A stretch of DNA of 10,220 bases from CAYMUG01 sp964393575 (GCA_964393575.1 CAYMUG010000021.1:1-10220); one strand, 5' to 3'. Shown: positions 1 through 6,559, counted from the stretch's first letter. The notes: generated by a model from the letters alone, not told the origin. Numbers and translations are program-made.

Positions 1-69
1 GAATGGTGGTATTGGCTGAAAAAAGAAGGGGAGCCGGAGATATGGGAACAAGCTAAAACGGTGTTTTAG
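1..69 (+). CDS. C-terminal tail of an unidentified protein (partial)
   Basis: The first 22 codons in frame 1 are open and end in TAG at 67-69. The peptide (EWWYWLKKEGEPEIWEQAKT, then VF) is rich in Trp, Glu and Lys and looks like a real protein end rather than random translation. The gene starts outside the window. The nested palindrome at 83-242 begins 13 bases after the stop and may end its transcript. The tail is too short to assign a family, so no function is proposed. Confidence 0.5.
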   Translation, partial: EWWYWLKKEGEPEIWEQAKTVF

Positions 70-82
70 GTAAAATAAGGGA

Positions 83-242
83 TAAGAGATTGCCGCATAA
101 TCCTTCGCTCAACCGGCGGTTCTCGCGCTCCAGCGGCGCGAGCCCGCCTGCGCCTCTCGGCGTTTTCACTCCGCCTTACGGCGGAGACCAAGCTGAAAAC
201 GCCTCCGAGAGCTTTCGCGAAGGGTTATGCGGCAATCTCTTA
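83..242. repeat. 160-bp nested palindromic element
   Basis: The outer arms 83-108 and 217-242 are 26-bp inverted repeats with a single mismatch (T101 faces G224, a G-T pair). Inside, 154-168 pairs with 194-211 apart from a 3-base bulge. Two smaller hairpins sit within: CTCGCGC at 122-128 with GCGCGAG at 136-142, and CTCCGCC at 169-175 with GGCGGAG at 180-186 around a TTAC loop. There is no T-tract on either side, so it is not a classical intrinsic terminator. It could act as a bidirectional transcription barrier or be a small non-autonomous mobile palindrome. No second copy is seen in this window. Confidence 0.85.
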
Positions 243-262
243 TAGCTATAAATACCTCATTT

Positions 263-271
263 TGCTATAAT
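263..271 (+). promoter_or_regulatory. Extended -10 promoter of the M3 peptidase gene
   Basis: TGCTATAAT at 263-271 is a perfect extended -10 element (TGnTATAAT). No good -35 hexamer lies 16-18 bases upstream, where the palindrome ends at 242. A start of transcription near 278 gives a leader of about 56 bases before the ATG at 334 and rules out the upstream TTG at 277 as start codon. Confidence 0.6.
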
Positions 272-333
272 TTTCTTTGATTCTTATTTGTGCGCGTGTT
301 AATTTTCTAACTACATTAAACTACGAAAATACA

Positions 334-2304
334 ATGAATACAAAAACTTCAAAATACGCAAACCTGTTTGATTTTGCGAATCTCACCCCTGAGATTATCC
401 GAGAAAAGACAGAGAAGACCCTGGAGAAAGCCCAAGGTATGGTTGATGAAATCCTTTCAGTAGGCGGTGAAAGAACTGTTGAAAACACGTTATATAAACT
501 GGAAGAAGTTTATATTTCTTTAGACATTGCGTCTTCTCTTAATCTGGTAGCAAAAACTCACCCGGAAGATAAAGTTCAGGAAAGCGCTGATGATTCTGTT
601 CAATCTGTAACCAAATTTGCAACAGGGCTTTTGCTTAACCCTGAACTTTATAGAGCTGTCTCACAAGTGGATATAAGCAATGCGGATTCGACAGTAAAAA
701 GGTTTTGGGAAAAAGAAATTAGGAAATTTAAGCGTCTCGGAGTAGACAGAGATGAAAATACACGAAAAAGAGTTAGAAGCTTAAGAGACCGTGAGGAAGA
801 ATTGGGTAATAAATTTGAAAGAAATATACGTAAATCTCAATCAAGCATAGAGGTTGACCCTGAGGAACTGGACGGATTGCCTGAATCATACACAAAATCT
901 CACCAACCCGGAGAGAATAATAAAGTAGTTATTACCACGGACTATCCCGATGCTCTTCCTTTCCTCCGGTTTTCCCGTAGTGAGGATGCACGGAGGCGCC
1001 TTTATCTTGAGATGAGGAATAGAGCTTATCCTGAAAATGAAGAAGTATTGAGGGAGCTTATCGGAGTTCGCCAAGAGCTGGCTGGGTTGTTGGATTACGA
1101 AAATTTTGTTGATTACGTAACAGAAGAGCATATGCTTCATCCTGCCTCCGCCGTTAGAGATTTTTTGGATGAATTAAATGAGATGACCGAAGAACACGCA
1201 AAACGTGAATATAACTTGCTCCTTAATTTAAAGAAAGAAAACAATCCTGATGCGGAAGATCTTCATATGTGGGATCACGGTTTTTACTCCGAGCTTTATA
1301 CCAGAGAAAAGTTCGGCCTTAACTCGCAGGACCTGATGCCATACTTTGAGTATGATAGTGTTAAGGAGGGAATTTTTGAGCTGACAAGGCGTCTTTTCAA
1401 TGTGGACTATAGAAAAGTTGAAAATGCCCGCGTTTGGCACGAAAGCGTCGAATGCTATGAATTAATTGATAAAGAAAACGGAGAACCATGGGGCAGATTT
1501 TATATGGATATGCATCCCAGAGAAGGTAAGTTCAGTCATGCGGCATCTTTTCCTGTGTCTGTCGGTGTAGAATCTGTGCAATTACCTGAAGCTGCACTTG
1601 TATGCAATTTTCCCGATCCGCGGAAAGAAGACCACGCTTTGATGCAATATAGTGACGTGCAAACCTTTTTACATGAATTCGGCCACCTCCTCCACAATCT
1701 TTTCGGCGGCCACACAAAAAGGGTTGAGTTTTCAGGCATTGCCACCGAAGAAGATTTTGTGGAGGCACCCTCGCAAATGCTTGAAGAATTTCTGAAAAGC
1801 ACTCGTACACTCCAAACTTTTGCGCTTCATCATAAAACCAAAGAACCTATTCCGGAAGAACTTGTTAAAAAAACTATTGAAGCTGATGCTTTCGGAAGAG
1901 GTATGTTTATGCGCAGGCAGGCAGGCCTGGCAGATTTGTCTTTTTCACTTTATTTCTGCGACGTGGAAAGTTATGAATTCAAAGAGCTGGATAGAGAGAT
2001 ACATAATAAATATGAGTTTTGTCAGTATCCCGATAATTCCCACTTTTGGTGTTCTTTTGGCCACTTAAACGATTATTCCGCTGCGTACTATACATATATG
2101 TGGTCTAAAGTTATCGCTCTTGATTTATTTAGCGCTTTTGAAAAAAATAATCTTTTGGATCGGGAGACAGCAGTGTTATACAGGAAAAAAGTTCTTGAAC
2201 CGGGAGGTACAAAAGATGCGGCCGATATGATCAATGACTTCCTGGGTAGGCCTTATAATTTCGACGCTACAAGAATGTGGCTTCGGCAATCCCGAGAAGG
2301 ATAA
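334..2304 (+). CDS. M3 family zinc oligopeptidase (thimet oligopeptidase/Dcp-like)
   Basis: This 656-residue zinc metallopeptidase should cut short peptides in the cytoplasm, supplying amino acids from imported or internal peptides. The active site is visible: HEFGH at residues 447-451 gives the two zinc His and the catalytic Glu448, and Glu477 in DFVEAPSQ is the expected third ligand. The substrate-binding block GHLNDYSAAYYTYMW (from residue 576) matches the GHL...Y.A.YY.Y region of thimet oligopeptidase and keeps the Tyr that stabilises the transition state (Tyr588). The C-terminal EPGGTKDAADMINDFLGRP is also typical. Length is normal for M3A enzymes and there is no signal peptide. ATG 334 is preferred to TTG 277 because the predicted transcript begins near 278 and family similarity starts after it. 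No Shine-Dalgarno sequence precedes it. Whether it is closer to oligopeptidase A or Dcp cannot be settled here. Confidence 0.93.
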   Translation: MNTKTSKYANLFDFANLTPEIIREKTEKTLEKAQGMVDEILSVGGERTVENTLYKLEEVYISLDIASSLNLVAKTHPEDKVQESADDSVQSVTKFATGLLLNPELYRAVSQVDISNADSTVKRFWEKEIRKFKRLGVDRDENTRKRVRSLRDREEELGNKFERNIRKSQSSIEVDPEELDGLPESYTKSHQPGENNKVVITTDYPDALPFLRFSRSEDARRRLYLEMRNRAYPENEEVLRELIGVRQELAGLLDYENFVDYVTEEHMLHPASAVRDFLDELNEMTEEHAKREYNLLLNLKKENNPDAEDLHMWDHGFYSELYTREKFGLNSQDLMPYFEYDSVKEGIFELTRRLFNVDYRKVENARVWHESVECYELIDKENGEPWGRFYMDMHPREGKFSHAASFPVSVGVESVQLPEAALVCNFPDPRKEDHALMQYSDVQTFLHEFGHLLHNLFGGHTKRVEFSGIATEEDFVEAPSQMLEEFLKSTRTLQTFALHHKTKEPIPEELVKKTIEADAFGRGMFMRRQAGLADLSFSLYFCDVESYEFKELDREIHNKYEFCQYPDNSHFWCSFGHLNDYSAAYYTYMWSKVIALDLFSAFEKNNLLDRETAVLYRKKVLEPGGTKDAADMINDFLGRPYNFDATRMWLRQSREG

Positions 2305-2363
2305 CAAAATAGCAGGAAAACAACGTTTTATTTCGGTGAGATACAAGGAAGCTACAGTTTTTA

Positions 2364-2372
2364 TGGTAGAAT
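2364..2372 (+). promoter_or_regulatory. Extended -10 promoter of the BadF kinase-DoxX operon
   Basis: TGGTAGAAT at 2364-2372 fits an extended -10 (TGnTAGAAT) in the 94-base gap between the peptidase and kinase genes. The -35 region (about 2344-2349, CAAGGA) is poor. Transcription would begin near 2379, giving a 20-base AT-rich leader without a Shine-Dalgarno sequence. Confidence 0.45.
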
Positions 2373-2398
2373 AACAATAAATTAATTTAATTTGACCT

Positions 2399-3301
2399 AT
2401 GGATTTTGTTTTAGGAATAGATGCCGGTGCAACAAAAACCAAAGCAGCTATTGCGGATGAAAACGGTAAAATTTTAGGAAGAGGAAAGTCCGGACCGGGC
2501 AACATAAAGATGCATTCCGCGGAGTCGTTCCAAAATATAATCAAAGATGTAATAAAACAAGCCACAGGAGAGGAAACTTACAGGTTTTCCTATGCAGTTT
2601 TAGGTGTTGCCGGCTCTGATACCGAAGAGTCAATTGAATATACAAAAAAATTGGCGGAAGATATTCTTAATGCGGAAAAAATAAAAGTCGTAAACGACAC
2701 ACTTCTTGTGCGTCCCGCCTGTTCGGATAAAAATTACGGTGTCACCGCCGTTGTAGGTACGGGTAGTAATTTTTACGGTGTGAACAGACAGGGGAGAGAG
2801 GTATGGGTAGGAGGCCTGGACTGGAAGCTGTCTGACGAGGGAAGCGCTTATTGGATAGGAGAAAAAACTCTGAAAGCTGTAGTGAGGGCCGGAGACGGAA
2901 GAGGAGAAAAAACCGCATTAGAGGAGTTAGTTTATGACAAGTATAATATTACCTCACATAGAGATCTTGTAAAAATTGTATATGAAGAAAGTTTTAACAA
3001 AACAGAAACCGCTTCTCTGGCGGTACTAGTAGATAATGCCTATGAAAAAGGAGATAAGGTTGCCACAAGCATACTGGAGGAGGCGACAGATGAGATTGCA
3101 CTAAGTATTAATACCATTATAGATAGACTGGAAATAAAAGATGAGGACTTTGATATTGTGGCGATAGGCGGGGAGTTCCGTTCCCCTTATAATTTTGCCG
3201 AAAAAATTCAAAACAGGATAAGAGCGGATAATGCAGAGTTTAAAGTATGCAAAAAAGAGCTTACCGAAGGAGCTGTTAAGCTAGCCCTCGGTATGATTTA
3301 A
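2399..3301 (+). CDS. BadF/BadG/BcrA/BcrD-type ATPase, probable N-acetylglucosamine-type sugar kinase
   Basis: This is a 300-residue cytoplasmic ASKHA-fold protein. The phosphate-1 loop is DAGATKTK (residues 8-14 hold D8, G10, T12, K13). The candidate catalytic Asp is D100 in VVND. The phosphate-2 loop is GTGSN at 120-124. The block DEGSAYWIG (146-154) is the signature shared with eukaryotic-type GlcNAc kinase and related BadF kinases, and the adenosine motif is AIGGEF (255-260). It most likely phosphorylates an amino sugar such as GlcNAc released from cell-wall material. It lacks the Cys cluster of the iron-sulfur 2-hydroxyacyl-CoA dehydratase activators, so that role is unlikely. The ATG follows its own promoter by about 27 bases. 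The DoxX-like gene begins 15 bases after the stop and is probably co-transcribed. The sugar specificity is inferred. Confidence 0.88.
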   Translation: MDFVLGIDAGATKTKAAIADENGKILGRGKSGPGNIKMHSAESFQNIIKDVIKQATGEETYRFSYAVLGVAGSDTEESIEYTKKLAEDILNAEKIKVVNDTLLVRPACSDKNYGVTAVVGTGSNFYGVNRQGREVWVGGLDWKLSDEGSAYWIGEKTLKAVVRAGDGRGEKTALEELVYDKYNITSHRDLVKIVYEESFNKTETASLAVLVDNAYEKGDKVATSILEEATDEIALSINTIIDRLEIKDEDFDIVAIGGEFRSPYNFAEKIQNRIRADNAEFKVCKKELTEGAVKLALGMI

Positions 3302-3316
3302 AATTAACATAATTTT

Positions 3317-3685
3317 ATGTTTCGATATTTGAGCCCTAAAATAATTTTACAGATAGCTCTCGGTGGAACGTTTTTATATGTAGGTGTATCTATATTTTTG
3401 AACCCCGTACAGTGGCAAGCTTTTATACCTTCGTTTATTGATACTTTTATGTCCCAGGAGTTGGCACTTTATCTGCATGGGGCGGGAGATATAATACTCG
3501 GTTTGTGGGTGTTTAGTGGAAAGTGGAGATTCTGGTCCGGATGGGTTTCTTTTCTTTGGCTTTTTTCTATTACAGCTGTAAGCGGCAGTGCTTTTTGGTT
3601 TATAACCTTTAGGGATGTTGGTTTGGCGCTTGCTGCTCTTGCTTATGCTTATATAGAGAAAGAAAAAACGTTTCATATAGGATGA
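3317..3685 (+). CDS. Small DoxX-like four-helix membrane protein
   Basis: A 122-residue protein with four hydrophobic segments at about residues 8-28, 45-66, 72-94 and 96-113. It is rich in Trp, Phe and Gly and has a short charged tail (EKEKTF). Size, four-helix layout and the N-terminal run LQIALGGTFLYVGVSIFLNP fit DoxX/DoxD-like integral membrane proteins, many of which have no proven function; some are linked to redox or oxidative stress. It lies 15 bases after the kinase stop codon and is probably the second gene of that operon. No Shine-Dalgarno sequence precedes ATG 3317. The TGA stop is inside the outer stem of the following hairpin cluster. The family assignment rests on architecture and is moderately sure. 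Confidence 0.7.
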   Translation: MFRYLSPKIILQIALGGTFLYVGVSIFLNPVQWQAFIPSFIDTFMSQELALYLHGAGDIILGLWVFSGKWRFWSGWVSFLWLFSITAVSGSAFWFITFRDVGLALAALAYAYIEKEKTFHIG

Positions 3686-3735
3686 ACCGTTTCGCCGTAA
3701 GGCGCCGCGCCTGCCGGCGGGCAGGGATCTGGTTC
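3684..3735. terminator. Hairpin cluster between convergent genes (possible bidirectional terminator)
   Basis: GAACC at 3684-3688 pairs with GGTTC at 3731-3735 and encloses two hairpins: CGCC 3693-3696 with GGCG 3701-3704 (loop GTAA), and CCTGCC 3710-3715 with GGCAGG 3720-3725 (loop GGCG). It sits between the 3' ends of the DoxX-like gene and the minus-strand winged-helix gene, where a two-way terminator would be expected. No T-tract follows on either strand, so a terminator role is inferred from position only. Confidence 0.4.
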
Positions 3736-3785
3736 AGGGTGAAAAGATTACATATGACTTTGATTATATCTTACGGAGCTCCCCG

Positions 3786-4133
3786 TCATTTATCACCCGG
3801 CGAGGCGCTATTTTTTTTGACCGGAGTGTAATAAACCCCTCTTCCGCGTCCGTGTTTTTCCAGCACTCCCATTTCCTCCAGTTTGTTCAGATCTCTATAG
3901 GCGGTAGAGTGACTCACATCCGTTATTTCCTGCCAAAGGTCGTTGGTTATTTTTTTAATATTGTGTTTCCGGAAGTGGTCAAGGGCAAGATGTATTCTTT
4001 TTGAGTGATGCTTTTCCAATTCTTTTTTCTTTATATTTTTTACCCTAAGCCAAAGTTCAAAAAGTGTGCCAAAAATAAAAGCTGCAACAGCAATCCACAA
4101 CACTATTTGTACTTTTGTCCCGAAAACGTCCAT
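3786..4133 (-). CDS. Membrane-anchored winged helix-turn-helix protein
   Basis: A 115-residue protein with one N-terminal membrane helix (about residues 8-29), a basic linker with the run KNIKKKELEKHHSKR (32-46), then a compact winged helix. ITNDLWQEITDVSHSTAYRD (62-81) holds the helix-turn-helix, KLEEMGVLEKHG follows, and GRGRGVYYTP forms the wing. The STAYRDLNKLEEMGVLEK pattern is that of small DeoR/MarR-like or Fic-associated winged helices. The basic residues after the helix suggest the DNA-binding part faces the cytoplasm. Its predicted leaderless promoter overlaps the divergent promoter of the RNase gene, so it could repress that gene or itself. No sensor domain is present. The operator and target are unknown. 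Confidence 0.75.
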   Translation of the reverse strand: MDVFGTKVQIVLWIAVAAFIFGTLFELWLRVKNIKKKELEKHHSKRIHLALDHFRKHNIKKITNDLWQEITDVSHSTAYRDLNKLEEMGVLEKHGRGRGVYYTPVKKNSASPGDK

Positions 4134-4139
4134 AGATTT

Positions 4140-4148
4140 ATTTTAACA
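4140..4148 (-). promoter_or_regulatory. Extended -10 promoter of the winged-helix gene, predicted leaderless
   Basis: Read on the minus strand, 4148 down to 4140 is TGTTAAAAT, an extended -10 (TGnTAAAAT). Transcription 7 bases downstream would begin at or next to the A of the ATG (4133), so the mRNA would be leaderless. The same bases hold the -35 (TTAACA) of the opposite promoter. No convincing -35 is seen on this strand. Confidence 0.5.
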
Positions 4149-4171
4149 CAACTACGTTGTAGTGGTATAAT
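4143..4171 (+). promoter_or_regulatory. Near-consensus sigma-70 promoter facing the beta-CASP RNase gene
   Basis: TTAACA at 4143-4148, a 17-base spacer, then TATAAT at 4166-4171 preceded by TGG (extended -10). This is the best promoter in the window. Transcription would begin near 4178, at the first base of repeat copy 1, so the whole repeat would be transcribed as a leader of about 210 bases ahead of ATG 4389. Confidence 0.7.
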
Positions 4172-4176
4172 GCTTG

Positions 4177-4340
4177 TAAGCTCACCGTCCGCCGGTCGGC
4201 GGACGGTTCGCACTGTTACAATGACCATAACCATGACATTATCGCGCCTGCCCGTAGGCAGGCGCGATAATTAATGCGCTCGCACAGCGAGCGCTGTGTA
4301 ATAGTCATAGTTATTGTTATAGTGTTTTATGAGCATAGCG
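4177..4340 (+). repeat. Structured intergenic repeat, copy 1
   Basis: First of three same-orientation copies. Hairpin A: 4185-4193 with 4198-4206 (9 bp, loop GGTC). An outer imperfect stem pairs about 4211-4237 with 4296-4325. It encloses hairpin B, 4238-4252 with 4257-4271 (15 bp perfect, loop CGTA), and hairpin C, 4276-4283 with 4287-4294 (8 bp, loop ACA). The outer arms are hexamer-like repeats (GACCAT AACCAT GACATT on the left, TCATAG TTATTG TTATAG on the right). The right end continues to AGTGTTTTATGAGCATAGCG, shared with copy 2. It lies in the predicted leader of the RNase gene. Confidence 0.9.
4315..4323 (+). promoter_or_regulatory. Repeat-borne extended -10, copy 1
   Basis: TGTTATAGT (TGnTATAGT) at the right end of repeat copy 1 points towards the RNase gene, with a predicted start near 4330. 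The upstream -35 region is not recognisable, so activity is uncertain. The same sequence occurs in copy 2 and is altered to TGTTATGTA in copy 3. Confidence 0.3.
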
Positions 4341-4343
4341 AAC

Positions 4344-4373
4344 CCCGCACCTATTCCTTCGGAAAGGTGCGGG
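4344..4373 (+). promoter_or_regulatory. Hairpin in the leader of the RNase gene
   Basis: CCCGCACCT at 4344-4352 pairs perfectly with AGGTGCGGG at 4365-4373, and the TTCC/GGAA inner stem extends it. It ends 15 bases before ATG 4389. In the leader RNA it would be stable enough to affect initiation or mRNA stability. An automated call starting at ATG 4329 would wrongly translate this hairpin. Confidence 0.6.
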
Positions 4374-4388
4374 ACAAGCAAAATTACC

Positions 4389-5771
4389 ATGGCTAAATTA
4401 CATTTCTACGGAGGTGCAAAATCCGTAACAGGTTCAAATTATCTTGTAGAAACAGAGAATTCTAAAGTTCTGGTTGATTGCGGTTTGTTTCAGGGGTCAA
4501 AAGAAGCCGACGAGGAAAATTACAAGGATTTTCCCTATAATCCCGCCGGGATAGACGCGGTTTTTATAACACACGCACATATAGACCATCTGGGGAGAGT
4601 TCCCAAATTAATAAAAGACGGTTATAACGGACCGATTTATGGAACAGAACCCACGGCGGAATTGGCGCCTGTAATGCTTTATGATAGTCAGGGTATTATT
4701 GAACATCAAGCAGAGAGCGAAGAAGAGATACTTTACTCAAAAGAAGATGTGGATAAAACTAAAAAATATTTTAAGGGAGTTAAGTACAATACCACAATCA
4801 ACGTTACTGATGACATCACTGTCCGGCTTAAGGAAGCGGGCCATATTTTGGGTTCTGCTGTTGTGGAGATATGGGTGAAAGAAGGAACTCCACCACGGGA
4901 AACAAAACTTGTTTTTTCGGGAGATCTCGGAAATCCTCCCACGCCTCTTTTAAATCCTTATGACTTTGTTGAAGATGCTGACTATATACTCGTGGAAAGT
5001 GTGTACGGAGATAGGGTGCACGAAGATAAAGAGGAAAGAAAACGTATTTTAGAAGTAGCCATAGAAGATACGGCAACTTACGGCGGCACCCTCTTAATTC
5101 CGGCGTTTGCTTTGGAGAGAACACAGGAAGTGCTTTTTGAGTTAAATTCTCTTGTAGAATACAACCGCATACCTGAAGTGCCTATATTTATAGACAGTCC
5201 ATTGGCAATTGATGCCACTCAGGTATACAAAAAGTTTAGCGGCACCCCGTATTTTAATGAAGAGGCGGTTTGGCTTAAACGTTCCGGAGATGAGCTTTTT
5301 CATTTTCCGCGGTTAAAGTTTACTTATGAGACCGAAGAAAGCAAGGCGATAAATGGCGTTGAGCCACCTAAAGTAATATTAGCGGGCAGTGGTATGAGTA
5401 CCGGCGGGAGAATCTTGCATCACGAAATTCGTTATTTGCCCGATCCCAAAAGTATGATTTTGTTTATCGGGTATCAAGCAAAAAATACTCTGGGAAGACG
5501 AATATTCGAGGGAGCTGACGAGGTAAATATTTTTGGTGAAAAAGTTTCTGTTAATGCCAGGAAAAGAGCGATAGGAGGTTATTCTTCACACGCGGATCGC
5601 AATATGCTTCTTGATTGGATTGATCGTGCCAGAAAAAACAGTAAGGACCTCAAAAAAGTTTTTTGTGTACAGGGTGAAGAGGAAGCATCCACAGCGTTGG
5701 CTACACAAATTCGTGATAAAATGGCTGTAGATGCAGAATCTCCCGACCAGGGAGATGTATTGGAATTTTAA
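4389..5771 (+). CDS. Beta-CASP metallo-beta-lactamase RNase (CPSF/Ysh1-like)
   Basis: A 460-residue cytoplasmic RNase of the type that cuts or trims RNA using two zinc ions. The lactamase part has HAHIDH at residues 62-67 (H62, H64, D66, H67), H152 in EAGHILGS and D179 in FSGDLGNP. The beta-CASP part has PAFALERTQEVL (238-249) and DSPLAIDATQVY (269-280). The C-terminal RNA-specificity segment has GSGMSTGGR (333-341), GYQAKNTLGR and GYSSHADR (397-404), which supplies the last His, H401. Length matches bacterial TTHA0252-like enzymes and lacks the long extension of RNase J. ATG 4389 is chosen over ATG 4329 because the 20 extra codons translate repeat copy 1 and a hairpin, while family similarity starts at MAKLHFYGGAKSVTGSN. 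Repeat copy 2 begins one base after the stop codon. Confidence 0.93.
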   Translation: MAKLHFYGGAKSVTGSNYLVETENSKVLVDCGLFQGSKEADEENYKDFPYNPAGIDAVFITHAHIDHLGRVPKLIKDGYNGPIYGTEPTAELAPVMLYDSQGIIEHQAESEEEILYSKEDVDKTKKYFKGVKYNTTINVTDDITVRLKEAGHILGSAVVEIWVKEGTPPRETKLVFSGDLGNPPTPLLNPYDFVEDADYILVESVYGDRVHEDKEERKRILEVAIEDTATYGGTLLIPAFALERTQEVLFELNSLVEYNRIPEVPIFIDSPLAIDATQVYKKFSGTPYFNEEAVWLKRSGDELFHFPRLKFTYETEESKAINGVEPPKVILAGSGMSTGGRILHHEIRYLPDPKSMILFIGYQAKNTLGRRIFEGADEVNIFGEKVSVNARKRAIGGYSSHADRNMLLDWIDRARKNSKDLKKVFCVQGEEEASTALATQIRDKMAVDAESPDQGDVLEF

Positions 5772-5772
5772 T

Positions 5773-5937
5773 TAAGCTCGTCCGTCCGCCGGCTGGCGGA
5801 CGGTTCGCACCATGACAATGACCATAACAATGACATTATCGCGCCTGACCGTAGGCAGGCGCGATAACTAATGCGCTCGCACAGCGAGCGCTGTGTAATG
5901 GTTATAGTTATTGTTATAGTGTTTTATGAGCGTAGCG
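5773..5937 (+). repeat. Structured intergenic repeat, copy 2
   Basis: Second copy, aligned to copy 1 over its whole length with about ten changes. It begins TAAGCTCG one base after the RNase stop codon. Hairpin A keeps its 9-bp stem (loop GGCT). Hairpin B has one broken pair (CCTGA instead of CCTGC). Hairpin C is identical to copy 1. In the outer stem the right arm reads GGTTATAG instead of AGTCATAG, which restores one A-T pair mismatched in copy 1. It ends with GAGCGTAGCG, directly followed by the CCTGCC palindrome. Confidence 0.9.
5912..5920 (+). promoter_or_regulatory. Repeat-borne extended -10 ahead of the SLOG gene
   Basis: TGTTATAGT at the right end of repeat copy 2 would start transcription near 5927, about 42 bases before ATG 5969. 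No clear -35 is visible. If active, the repeat supplies the promoter for the SLOG gene. Otherwise that gene depends on read-through from the RNase gene. Confidence 0.35.
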
Positions 5938-5957
5938 CCTGCCTGCCGGCAGGCAGG
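5938..5957. repeat. Perfect CCTGCC palindrome before the SLOG gene
   Basis: CCTGCCTGCCGGCAGGCAGG is a perfect 20-bp palindrome ending 11 bases before ATG 5969. Its last bases contain AGG, the only purine-rich stretch near this start codon. Related CCTGCC/GGCAGG hairpins occur at 3710-3725, 4246-4263 and 8062-8089. Confidence 0.85.
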
Positions 5958-5968
5958 AATAAAATAAT

Positions 5969-6559
5969 ATGAAATATTTTAAACTATGTGTCTCCGGTGC
6001 TGCTGAAACAGGTCACTGTACCGATTCAGCCCATCAAAAATCAGAAGAATTAGGCAGAGAAATAGTGCGCCACAACAGTGTTATTGTAACCGGCGCGACT
6101 ACAGGTACTCCTTTTTGGGCCGCGAAAGGAGCTAAAGATGAGGGAGGAATATCTATAGGTATGTCGCCCGCATCCACGGAAGAAGAGCATATAAAAAGAT
6201 ATAAGTTGCCGACGGAAAATTTGGATATGATAATATATACCGGTTTTAATTTTTCGGGGCGAAATCTTTTATTGACCCGTTCAAGCGATGCTGTATTGTT
6301 TACCTGCGGAAGGATGGGTACATTAAACGAGTTTACGATAGCGTTTGAAGATGAAAAACCTATAGGGGTCCTTGAAGACACCGGAGGAACTGCGGATATG
6401 ATAAAAGATCTTGTCCCTAAAATGCACAGAGGGCCCGGCAAAATAGTTTATGATTCCGACCCTAAACGCTTAGTGGAAAAAGTACTTGAACTTGTGCAAA
6501 AAGAAAAAATGGTTGATTTACCTACAAATAGAGCAGAAAATCCGGAGAATCCCGATTAA
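5969..6559 (+). CDS. SLOG/LOG-like Rossmann nucleotide-binding protein (TIGR00725-like)
   Basis: A 196-residue protein of the SLOG superfamily, which includes cytokinin-activating LOG, DprA and molybdenum cofactor carrier proteins. It begins with a strand and nucleotide loop (KLCVSGAAETG, residues 5-15), then VIVTGATTGTPFWAAKGAKD (38-57). GRNLLLTRSSDAVL (97-110) and CGRMGTLNEFTIAFE (113-127) occupy the place of the LOG active-site motif. The usual RK..M and PGGxGTxxE are here GRN and CGRMGTLNE: Glu121 and GT are kept but the first glycines and the Arg-Lys pair are not. That pattern is nearer to the TIGR00725 branch than to true LOG phosphoribohydrolases. A nucleotide or nucleotide-sugar ligand is likely and its identity unknown. 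The stop codon TAA is also the first three bases of repeat copy 3. Confidence 0.8.
   Translation: MKYFKLCVSGAAETGHCTDSAHQKSEELGREIVRHNSVIVTGATTGTPFWAAKGAKDEGGISIGMSPASTEEEHIKRYKLPTENLDMIIYTGFNFSGRNLLLTRSSDAVLFTCGRMGTLNEFTIAFEDEKPIGVLEDTGGTADMIKDLVPKMHRGPGKIVYDSDPKRLVEKVLELVQKEKMVDLPTNRAENPENPD

Noticed and set aside
277..333. TTG start for the M3 peptidase
   Set aside because: The extended -10 at 263-271 puts the transcript start near 278, and the extra residues have no family similarity.
1536..1810. Minus-strand reading frames within the M3 gene
   Set aside because: Shadow frames opposite the zinc-site region; no family-like motifs.
1905..1930. CCTGCC-type repeat inside the M3 gene (GCAGGCAGGCAGGCCTGGCA)
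   Set aside because: It is in-frame coding sequence (MRRQAGLA) at a normal position of the family, with no hairpin of comparable length.
2317..2329. Terminator AAAAC-AAC-GTTTT after the M3 gene
   Set aside because: Only five weak pairs and no strong T-tract; probably chance in AT-rich DNA.
4005..4274. Plus-strand reading frame across the winged-helix gene and repeat copy 1
   Set aside because: Its translation is low-complexity or repeat-derived (MTMTITMTLSRLPVGRRDN) and it overlaps a convincing minus-strand gene.
4329..4388. 20-residue N-terminal extension of the beta-CASP RNase
   Set aside because: It translates the repeat tail and a perfect hairpin; family similarity begins at MAKLHFYGG.
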